Under the pieces are notes generated by a model. The model saw only the letters and a program-made list of their open reading frames with translations. It searched no databases and was not told the origin of the DNA. This document shows positions 52,685 to 59,467 of a stretch of 64,000 nt of DNA, piece by piece. Made by a program: the position numbers and the translations under genes. The DNA comes from an uncultured Lachnospiraceae bacterium (GTDB lineage: Bacteria > Bacillota > Clostridia > Lachnospirales > Lachnospiraceae): contig CAJUID010000011.1 in NCBI GenBank assembly GCA_910585905.1, positions 1-64,000 of the forward strand. The letters are read 5' to 3'. Within the stretch, counting starts at the first letter, position 1. Each line of letters opens with the position of its first letter.

Positions 52685-54082
52685 ATGAGCCGGTACATAT
52701 TAAATCCAGACATCGCCCTGCGCTCATGGCGGCTGGTGCCGTATGCGTATTACAGAAAGGGTGTCCGTTACGCGAAAGGATTGAAAAAGGAAGAGTTTGA
52801 ATTTCTTTTGAAGTGCGACGGTAAAACGGAGCTTGAGGGAGAACTGCCGCTTGCGGAAAAATTTTTGGATATGGGATTTATTGCTCCTGCAAAGGATGAG
52901 AGTAACCTGTCTGAATGGCAAAAATACCTCGACTGTGACAACCGCTATTTTCCTGCAATGAGCTGGATGATAACAGGGAAATGCAATTATAACTGCCTGC
53001 ACTGCTTCAACGCTGCCGATAACGCTCCCATAATGAGTGAGTGGACGCTTGAGGAAGCAAATAGGCTGATTACGCAGGCGCAAAAGTGTGGAATCAATGC
53101 TTTTACGATTACAGGCGGCGAGCCTATGCTCCATAAGAATTTTTTTGAGATTGTGGAGAGTATTTACGCACACGGAATGCACCTTGAGGATTTGAACACG
53201 AATGGTTCTTTCCTTGACGAGACAGCATTGGAGCAATTTAAGAAAATCGGCTGTAATCCGCTGATTAAAATATCCTTTGATGGAATCGGACATCACGACT
53301 GGCTCAGAAACCGCAAGGGGGCGGAGGCGGACGCGCTTCGGGCAATCCGCCTGTGCGTGGAGAAGGGCTTCCGTGTAAAAGTGCAGACGAACGTCCATCG
53401 GCTTAATATCGAATCCATGTTGCCTACAGCGGAAATGTTAGACGAAATGGGCGTGGATGAAATGCGCATGATCCGTACTTCAGAATCGCCGCGCTGGAAG
53501 GAAAATGCAGATGGTTCCTGCTTAGAGGTTGAGGAATATTACGAAAGTATGTTGGAATTTGCCGACAGATATATCAAAAAGAAACACAATATGACAATAG
53601 ATATCTGGCAGTTTCTCACGGTGTTTCCGCAAACAGAATCTTACGGCCTGCGTCCCGTTGAATACGCTGCCGGAGAGTACCGGGACAGTATGCCCGTGTG
53701 CCGTGGAAACCGGGGGATGATTGCGGTTGCAGCAGACGGAAATGTCTACCCTTGTATGCAGATGTCAGGATATTTCAGCGCGAAGAACAATTTCCTGGGC
53801 AACGTTAAAAAAGAGGGATTGCAGCCAATTCTGCAAGAAGGGAGATATCTGAGTGAGGTCTGCGCTACACTGGGGCAGTTGTCAGAGAACAATGAAACCT
53901 GTGCGGTGTGTCCTTATTTTAAACACTGCGGGGGTGGCTGCCGCGCGCTGGCACTGGCGATTACGGGTGATAAATTTGGCATTGATCCCGCAAAATGTTT
54001 ATTTTTCCAAAAAGGTTGGCATAGGAAAATCAAGGAAACGCTTCGGGGTTGGAAAAATATGACGCCTATGGAGGGCGAATGA
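52685..54082 (+). CDS. Radical SAM/SPASM RiPP maturase
   Basis: 465 aa. Residues 1-75 form a winged, PqqD/RRE-like N-terminal region (LNPDIALRSWRLVPYAYYRKG). The radical SAM core begins at CNYNCLHCF (about 100-108, CxxxCxxC) with GGEP near 145. The C-terminal SPASM domain (about 335-440) has DGNVYPCMQMSGY, CAVCPYFKHCGGGCRA and a final C near 439, enough to bind two auxiliary clusters. Such enzymes install thioether or C-C links on Cys-containing cores. GAGTGAATTGAG precedes ATG. It overlaps the next gene by one base. Confidence 0.9.
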   Translation: MSRYILNPDIALRSWRLVPYAYYRKGVRYAKGLKKEEFEFLLKCDGKTELEGELPLAEKFLDMGFIAPAKDESNLSEWQKYLDCDNRYFPAMSWMITGKCNYNCLHCFNAADNAPIMSEWTLEEANRLITQAQKCGINAFTITGGEPMLHKNFFEIVESIYAHGMHLEDLNTNGSFLDETALEQFKKIGCNPLIKISFDGIGHHDWLRNRKGAEADALRAIRLCVEKGFRVKVQTNVHRLNIESMLPTAEMLDEMGVDEMRMIRTSESPRWKENADGSCLEVEEYYESMLEFADRYIKKKHNMTIDIWQFLTVFPQTESYGLRPVEYAAGEYRDSMPVCRGNRGMIAVAADGNVYPCMQMSGYFSAKNNFLGNVKKEGLQPILQEGRYLSEVCATLGQLSENNETCAVCPYFKHCGGGCRALALAITGDKFGIDPAKCLFFQKGWHRKIKETLRGWKNMTPMEGE

Positions 54083-54267
54083 TGGAGGAGAAATTACGGC
54101 GGCTGTTTGACTTCCAGAAATTTTCGGAAAATCTGCGTCTTGCCGAAATGATGGATGAAACTGAGAAACGTTACGGCGAGGCGCTTTCAGATGAAGAACT
54201 GGAACAGGTGAATGCTGCGGGCGAATTTGTCCCGTTTGAAAACCGGGAGGATAAGTCCGATGATTGA
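54082..54267 (+). CDS. Second leader-like small peptide
   Basis: 61 aa, starting within the rSAM stop codon (ATGATG overlap). The helix-rich N-terminus (EEKLRRLFDFQKFSENLRLAEMMDE) leads to EALSDEELEQVNAAGEF, which parallels the precursor's ELSDDELDNVAGGG. AAG stands where GGG would be, and the 14-residue acidic tail has no cysteine. It could be a degenerate precursor, a leader-type regulator, or an anti-sigma-like partner of the ECF factor, whose gene it overlaps by 8 nt. Confidence 0.7.
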   Translation: MEEKLRRLFDFQKFSENLRLAEMMDETEKRYGEALSDEELEQVNAAGEFVPFENREDKSDD

Positions 54268-54760
54268 ACCGTACAAAAACACCGAATTTGAGCAGATTTA
54301 TGTCAAGTTTAAGGATAAGGTGGCGCGATATATAAATGGGAAAATACCGAACGAACACGACGCGGAGGATTTGACCTCGGACGTGTTCGTTAAAGTATTT
54401 AAGGGGCTTTCGGGATTTGATGAGACAAAGGCTTCCCTGTCAACATGGATATATAGGATAACGCAGAATGCTGTTATCGACTATTATCGGACGGCGAAGT
54501 CTGTATATGGGCTACCAGAGGAACTTTACTTTGAGGGAAACATTGATGAGGAAATGCTTAACGAGGAAACGCTCAAAAGTCTTGCAGACGCTCTCGGACA
54601 ACTCCCCCAGCGGGAGCGCGATATCATTATTATGCACTATTATAGTGGGAAAACACTGAAAAATATCGCAGAAATAATGGATATTTCATACAGCTATGTA
54701 AAGCTGCTTCATACAAAGGCTTTAAAAGTTCTGTGTGAAATAATCGATGAAATGAAATGA
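54260..54760 (+). CDS. ECF-type sigma factor
   Basis: 166 aa. Region 2 (about 10-80: EQIYVKFKDKVARYINGKI, DAEDLTSDVFVKVFKGL, TWIYRITQNAVIDYYR) and region 4 (about 105-160: LPQRERDIIIMHYYSGKTLKNIAEIMDISYSYVKLLHTKAL) fit ECF sigma-70 factors. No anti-sigma membrane gene accompanies it. It starts at ATG 54260 with GGGAGG upstream and overlaps the preceding peptide gene. It is the last gene of the operon and probably directs its own transcription. Confidence 0.9.
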   Translation: MIEPYKNTEFEQIYVKFKDKVARYINGKIPNEHDAEDLTSDVFVKVFKGLSGFDETKASLSTWIYRITQNAVIDYYRTAKSVYGLPEELYFEGNIDEEMLNEETLKSLADALGQLPQRERDIIIMHYYSGKTLKNIAEIMDISYSYVKLLHTKALKVLCEIIDEMK

Positions 54761-54782
54761 TTTTGCAGTACAAACTTGGGGA

Positions 54783-54827
54783 ATCCATTCCATGCCCCGC
54801 TCCAAATTTGCGGGGCATGGAATGGAT
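54783..54827 (+). terminator. Strong terminator of the RiPP operon
   Basis: An 18-bp perfect stem (54783-54800 with 54810-54827; ATCCATTCCATGCCCCGC arm) around a 9-nt loop, followed by TTTTA. Confidence 0.92.
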
Positions 54828-54894
54828 TTTATATTTAGCCACACACAATTTTTCGCTTCTGATAAAGCATCCATTATGTAAACTGATGTTGTAT

Positions 54895-55026
54895 TTTGAT
54901 TCTCGCGTACGCAACGAGCCAAACGCAAGCTTGCTTGCACTTGGCGACTGCGCGCGGGTCACATACCCCGCTGCTCTGCAGCGTTGCAAGTTTGATACCC
55001 CGTTGCTTGCAGCGGGGTTGTTGATT
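54895..55026 (+). repeat. Dispersed intergenic repeat, full copy 8
   Basis: 132 bp identical to 4918-5049 in opposite orientation. It lies inside the cotJC element, between the RiPP operon and the arabinanase gene. Confidence 0.9.
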
Positions 55027-55092
55027 ATATATAGGGCTTAAAAGATATCTTGCCAAAGATAAGTCAAAAAGTCAAATATTAGAAGTTAAACC

Positions 55093-55126
55093 TTGACAAG
55101 TATATCAAAACATTTTATTCTATAAT
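55093..55126 (+). promoter_or_regulatory. Possible arabinanase promoter
   Basis: TTGACA (55093-55098) and TATAAT (55121-55126) are each perfect but 22 nt apart, longer than optimal. They lie about 140 nt before the start codon. Confidence 0.4.
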
Positions 55127-55264
55127 GGATTCGCAATCTATGTTCACATTCTCTGTGCGCAGGTATATATGCTTCTGCATGTAAATGTATAGCAGTTCCT
55201 TGTATGTGCTATGCTTGGCCTACTGTGTATGTGAGAATTAAAAAGCAAAGAAATGAGGTTATCT

Positions 55265-57352
55265 ATGAGAAAGGGAAGAGTAATGAAATTATGGGTGGCA
55301 GCAGGGCTGACAGCAGCCTTAACTATCACTGCGGTACTGGGGGCAGTGCCAGGCAAAAGCCCGGAAGTGGCATCTGCAGCAGTTTCAGGGGAATTGAGCC
55401 GTGTTATGGTGCATGATCCGTCAATCATAGCAGATAAGGACGGTACTTATTATGTATTTGGCTCACATATTACGACAGCAAAGTCAACAGATCTTGCGAA
55501 CTGGACGATTTGCAGTAATGGGTATAAGACTCCTAATAACACACATTTTGGGGATTTGTCACAGAATTTGGCAAAATCTTTCCAATGGGCAGGTAAAGAT
55601 GATGCAGATTGTAAAGGGGGATATGCAGTCTGGGCGCCAGATGTATTCTGGAATGAGAATTACATAAACAAGGATGGCAGTAAAGGAGCTTATATGATGT
55701 ATTATTCAGTTTCTTCTACATATTGCCGTTCTGCAATTGGATATGCTGTTTCAAAACAGATTGATAAAGGTTATGAGTATGCAGGGACTATTGTATATTC
55801 AGGTTTTACAAAGGTAAGTGCTTTTGACAAAAACAGTAAGGTAGATAAAATTTATACCAATACAAATATCTATGGCTTAATTGCTGATGGAACCTTAAAG
55901 GATGGGTATAATAATAACTGGTCATCTGGTGCAAATTATAATACAGATTATGCGCCAAATGCGATTGATCCTACCATTTTTAGTGATACAGATGGGCGGC
56001 TTTGGATGACATATGGCTCATGGTCTGGCGGGATTTATCTTTTAGAGCTGAATCCGCAGACCGGCGAGGCAATTTATCCAGGGAAAAATGGAAAAACAAA
56101 CGATGGAAGGGTTATAGATGAGTATTTTGGAACCCGTATTGCGGGAGGACATACTATATCCGGCGAAGGACCATTTATTTTATATGATAAAGAAACAGAT
56201 TATTATTATCTGTATGTAACCTATGAATTTTTAGATTCGGTGAGCGGTTACAATATGCGCCTGTTCCGCTCTAAGACACCGCAGGGACCATATTTAGATG
56301 CAGCAGGAAACAATGCTGTGTTGAATAGTAGCAAGGATGATCATAATAAGATCGGCATTAAAGTAATGGGAAATTATGAGTTTGAAAATAATCCAAAGGC
56401 GTATAAGAGCCCTGGGCATAATTCCGCATTGATTGACAAAGATGGGCAGAGATATTTATTTTACCATACCCGTTTTTCAAATTCTGGTGAATATTTTGAG
56501 CTTCGAGTACATCAGCAGTTTATCAATGAGAAGGGCTGGCCGGTAACGGCGGTATATGAGAACCGTGGTGACAGTATTTCTAAGACAGGATATACGGAAA
56601 AAGAGATTGTTGGTACTTATGAATTTATTAATCATGGGACAGCGTCAAACGGAAGCAGCGTTACAGCATCAGAGAAGATTGTCTTAAAGGCGGATGGCAC
56701 GATAGATGGGAATGTAGTTGGAACTTGGAAACAGAAGGATAATAGTTATCTGGCGACATTTGTAATCAATGGTGTTACATATTATGGGGTATTTTTTAAG
56801 CAACATGACGAATCATATGACCATAACCAGACTATGACATTTACGGCAATAGGAGAGAATAATGAGACAGTCTGGGGTGTAAGAAATGATTCCTTTGAAA
56901 GTGACGGGGATGATCTAGATGAAGAACTGCAGGAGGGTACGTTGATTGAACAGCCTTCTGGAGAGTTTTATGAAGTAACAAAGGCAGGTAACAATCCTAC
57001 TGCTTCTTATTTTGAACCGAAGAATAAGAAGGTCACCAAAGTAGACATTCCGGCAAAAGTTAAGTTGGAGGGAAAGACATATAAAGTAACATCTATTTCT
57101 CCAAATGCATTTAAAGGCTGTAAAAAGTTAAAGACAGTTACAATTGGAAGCAATGTGAGCAGTATTGGTAAGCAGGCATTTTACAATTGTTCTGCTTTAA
57201 AAAAGATTATAATCAAAACAACTAAATTAAAAGCCAGTACAATAGGAAAAAATGCTTTTCGTGGAGTTCCAAAGAGTGCGGCGGTTCAGGCGCCAAAGTC
57301 TAAAGAAACACAGTATGTAAAGTTCTTAAAAAGCAAAGGATTAGGAAAATAG
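55265..57352 (+). CDS. Secreted GH43 endo-1,5-alpha-L-arabinanase with C-terminal leucine-rich repeat
   Basis: 695 aa. A signal peptide (MKLWVAAGLTAALTITAVLGA...ASAAVSG) precedes a five-bladed GH43 domain: MVHDPSIIADKDGTYYVFGSH (catalytic base Asp), NAIDPTIFSDTDGRLWMTYGSWSGG, and the general acid Glu in HTISGEGPFILYD. A DUF-like beta sandwich follows (about 440-560). The end (about 585-690) has BspA-like LRR units (VTSISPNAFKGCKKLKTVTI, SSIGKQAFYNCSALKKIII). It should cut arabinan side chains of pectin outside the cell. ATG at 55265 has GAGG upstream; an in-frame ATG at 55253 is also possible. Confidence 0.9.
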   Translation: MRKGRVMKLWVAAGLTAALTITAVLGAVPGKSPEVASAAVSGELSRVMVHDPSIIADKDGTYYVFGSHITTAKSTDLANWTICSNGYKTPNNTHFGDLSQNLAKSFQWAGKDDADCKGGYAVWAPDVFWNENYINKDGSKGAYMMYYSVSSTYCRSAIGYAVSKQIDKGYEYAGTIVYSGFTKVSAFDKNSKVDKIYTNTNIYGLIADGTLKDGYNNNWSSGANYNTDYAPNAIDPTIFSDTDGRLWMTYGSWSGGIYLLELNPQTGEAIYPGKNGKTNDGRVIDEYFGTRIAGGHTISGEGPFILYDKETDYYYLYVTYEFLDSVSGYNMRLFRSKTPQGPYLDAAGNNAVLNSSKDDHNKIGIKVMGNYEFENNPKAYKSPGHNSALIDKDGQRYLFYHTRFSNSGEYFELRVHQQFINEKGWPVTAVYENRGDSISKTGYTEKEIVGTYEFINHGTASNGSSVTASEKIVLKADGTIDGNVVGTWKQKDNSYLATFVINGVTYYGVFFKQHDESYDHNQTMTFTAIGENNETVWGVRNDSFESDGDDLDEELQEGTLIEQPSGEFYEVTKAGNNPTASYFEPKNKKVTKVDIPAKVKLEGKTYKVTSISPNAFKGCKKLKTVTIGSNVSSIGKQAFYNCSALKKIIIKTTKLKASTIGKNAFRGVPKSAAVQAPKSKETQYVKFLKSKGLGK

Positions 57353-57379
57353 GGATAATTAATAACGATTTAATAAACA

Positions 57380-57403
57380 AGCGCCTTCTGTGAAAGAGGG
57401 CGC
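57380..57403 (+). terminator. Terminator after arabinanase
   Basis: GCGCCTTCT and AGAGGGCGC pair (one mismatch) around a short loop; a modest T-rich stretch follows. Confidence 0.6.
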
Positions 57404-57462
57404 CTGTTGTTATATAGTACAAACATTGTTTCATACATTGGTACTGAGGAGGTGTCCATTGT

Positions 57463-57669
57463 ATGAAACATAGAGAATTTGTTTATGTAGGAGAAGCAGT
57501 TCCAGAACTGAATGAACAGGAGCATGCTGCGTTTCTTTTTAATTTTCAAAAATCAATACTTCTTTCTTTGGAAAAGAGAAGGCTATTGACTGAATTGCAG
57601 CGGGAGCGCTGCATAACTGCTCTTGAAAAACAGTATGCAAAGGCAATACAAAAAAGTCCCAATAAATAA
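57463..57669 (+). CDS. Small protein accompanying the serine recombinase
   Basis: 68 aa. Mostly helical and charged (NEQEHAAFLFNFQKSILLSLEKRRLLTELQRERCITALEKQYAKA). A strong GAGGAGGTG lies upstream of ATG. It is 144 nt before the recombinase gene in the same direction; short helical proteins of this kind are often found next to clostridial large serine recombinases. A recombination-accessory role is inferred from position only. Confidence 0.65.
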   Translation: MKHREFVYVGEAVPELNEQEHAAFLFNFQKSILLSLEKRRLLTELQRERCITALEKQYAKAIQKSPNK

Positions 57670-57813
57670 TGATTAATTAATAGGATTGGAGGTTGCATCA
57701 AATAACTTGTTGTTACAGCCATAACTTGTGTCTGTGTACACGTGGCACAAATCTTGTAAATATTATTGGATAATAATATTGTACAATTAATATGTGTAGA
57801 AATGAGGATCTTT

Positions 57814-59283
57814 ATGCCTACATTACAATATGAACTATTAAATCAAGGAAGGGAAATCAAGCAAATAAAAAAGAGAGTTGCCGCTTATTGCCGTGTTTCA
57901 ACGGACAGCGTAGATCAGGCAAATTCCTTTGAAAGCCAGCAGAGTTACTTTAAACGTTATATAGAATGTAACCCGGATTGGGAGCTTTTTGCGATATTTG
58001 CTGATGAAGGCATTTCTGGTACAAATACGAAAAAACGCAGGGAGTTTAATCGTATGATTTCTTGTGCAAAAAACGGTGAATTTGATTTGATTATTACAAA
58101 AGAAATTTCCCGTTTTGCGAGAAATACCCTTGACAGTATCTTTTATACTCGTGACCTTAAAAGGCATGGCGTAGGTGTTATTTTCTTGAACGATAATATT
58201 AATACTTTGGATGGCGATGCAGAACTTCGTCTTGCTATTATGTCATCTATTGCGCAGGAAGAGAGCCGTAAGATTTCTGAGCGTGTAAAATGGGGACAAA
58301 GGCGTCAGATGGAGCAGGGCGTGGTGTTCGGTAGAAGTATGCTTGGTTATGATGTAAAAGGTGGTAAGATGTATCTTAACGAAGAGGGGGCGAAAATCGT
58401 TCGTCTTATTTTTCACAAGTTTGTGGATGAGGGAAAGGGGACGCATACGATTGCCCGTGAACTTCAGGAAGCGGGTATTCAGCCAATGCGCGTAAGAGAA
58501 TGGCAAAACACGGTGATTCTTCGCGTGCTTCGGAATGAAAAATATTGTGGTGATCTGGTTCAAAGGAAGACCTATACTCCAGATTTTTTATCTCATGAGA
58601 AAAAATATAACCGGGGGCAGGAAGAGTTTATTATTATCAAAAACCATCATGAGCCGATTATTTCCCGTGAGCTTTTTGAAAAGGCAAACTGTATATTAGA
58701 TGCGAAATCAATATCACAAAAAGGCAGGGCAAAACATAGCAACCGCTATCCATTTTCTGGGAAAATTAAATGCGGCAGGTGTGGCGCAAGTTATGTTTCT
58801 AGATATAGGACCAGAAAGGACGGCAGCAGGTACAAGGCGTGGCGGTGTTATGAAGCGGCAAACCACGGCAAGCCCCAGATTGATATAACAGGAAAACAGA
58901 TAGGTTGTTGTGGCGAAAGTATTCGCAACGAAGATGCGATATATTTAATGTATCTTGTTTGCAGGGAGCTTAAAATAAACCGCCGGAAAATAAAGAGCAA
59001 TCTCACCAAAATGATTGATAGCGTAATTTGGGCGGATTTAGCAGGAAATTCAAAGCAGCAGACTTTGATACAAAAGCGGGAAGAATGGATAAACAATATA
59101 AAGGATACAATAGACGAATTGATAAATGGCATACAATATGAAGATGAATTTTACACGCAGATACTTGGCAGAATGGTCGTCAATGACAGAAACCATATTG
59201 ATATTTATTTAAAAATGCTGCCGTATCGGTGGAGTTTTATGGAGGAAAAAAGTGTAAAAGAGGATTCGACACATGCTTTTTAA
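57814..59283 (+). CDS. Large serine recombinase of the cotJC element
   Basis: 489 aa. The resolvase domain has the catalytic Ser in AAYCRVSTD (about residue 30) and the usual Arg residues in SRFARNTLDSI. The recombinase domain (about 165-290: MLGYDVKGG, FVDEGKGTHTIARELQEAG) and the zinc beta-ribbon (IKCGRCGASYVSRY...WRCYEA, CC) are complete. ATG at 57814 has GAGG upstream. The gene ends 38 nt before the right attachment core, so it is the likely integrase/excisionase of the element. No separate directionality factor is recognised. Confidence 0.93.
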   Translation: MPTLQYELLNQGREIKQIKKRVAAYCRVSTDSVDQANSFESQQSYFKRYIECNPDWELFAIFADEGISGTNTKKRREFNRMISCAKNGEFDLIITKEISRFARNTLDSIFYTRDLKRHGVGVIFLNDNINTLDGDAELRLAIMSSIAQEESRKISERVKWGQRRQMEQGVVFGRSMLGYDVKGGKMYLNEEGAKIVRLIFHKFVDEGKGTHTIARELQEAGIQPMRVREWQNTVILRVLRNEKYCGDLVQRKTYTPDFLSHEKKYNRGQEEFIIIKNHHEPIISRELFEKANCILDAKSISQKGRAKHSNRYPFSGKIKCGRCGASYVSRYRTRKDGSRYKAWRCYEAANHGKPQIDITGKQIGCCGESIRNEDAIYLMYLVCRELKINRRKIKSNLTKMIDSVIWADLAGNSKQQTLIQKREEWINNIKDTIDELINGIQYEDEFYTQILGRMVVNDRNHIDIYLKMLPYRWSFMEEKSVKEDSTHAF

Positions 59284-59310
59284 GAGGCATTTCTAAAGTG
59301 CTCCATTTTT

Positions 59311-59335
59311 GAGGCTTCTCTACCTATATCTGTCA
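59311..59335. other. Right attachment site of the cotJC element (attR)
   Basis: GAGGCTTCTC-TACCTA-TATCTGTCA. Core is 59321-59326; element sequence to the left, cotJC to the right. Confidence 0.8.
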
Positions 59336-59441
59336 GGACACCGATAACTTTTTTATCTTTCATAGAGTATCTTTGGGACAGGTAGCGTAGGGAAGCTCCA
59401 AGTTCACCATCTGGACCGCCGTATTCGATAACTAATAGGTA
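59321..59441 (-). pseudogene. cotJC: cotJC, internal N-terminal part
   Basis: On the minus strand: YLLVIEYGGPDGELGASLRY, then LSQRYSMKDKKVIGVLTDIG up to the core. This is the CotJC segment directly before TEELAH in the family. A stop codon (59442-59444) sits upstream and about 25 N-terminal residues are missing, cut off by the second serine-recombinase element. The full gene is thus split into at least three parts. Confidence 0.85.
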
Positions 59442-59467
59442 TTAAATCTTCGCTTTTAATCAATGTT

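Larger units (their letters stand above)
45613..59326. mobile_element. 13.7-kb serine-recombinase element inserted in cotJC
   Basis: Both ends carry TACCTA (45613-45618 and 59321-59326), 13,708 bp apart, with cotJC coding sequence outside each. Joining the inner ends gives GCTTCT-CTACCTAC-AGAAGC, an imperfect palindrome as expected of a serine-integrase attP. Joining the outer ends restores the cotJC frame. The recombinase gene (57814-59283) ends 38 bp from the right end. Cargo is the RiPP operon, an endo-arabinanase, and remnants. A chromosomal-type repeat copy also lies inside, so the element has resided in this lineage or was assembled there. Confidence 0.82.

Noticed and set aside
54630..55056. 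Minus-strand open frames behind the sigma factor
   Set aside because: They cover the terminator and repeat copy 8, and match the false frames at 4814-5082.
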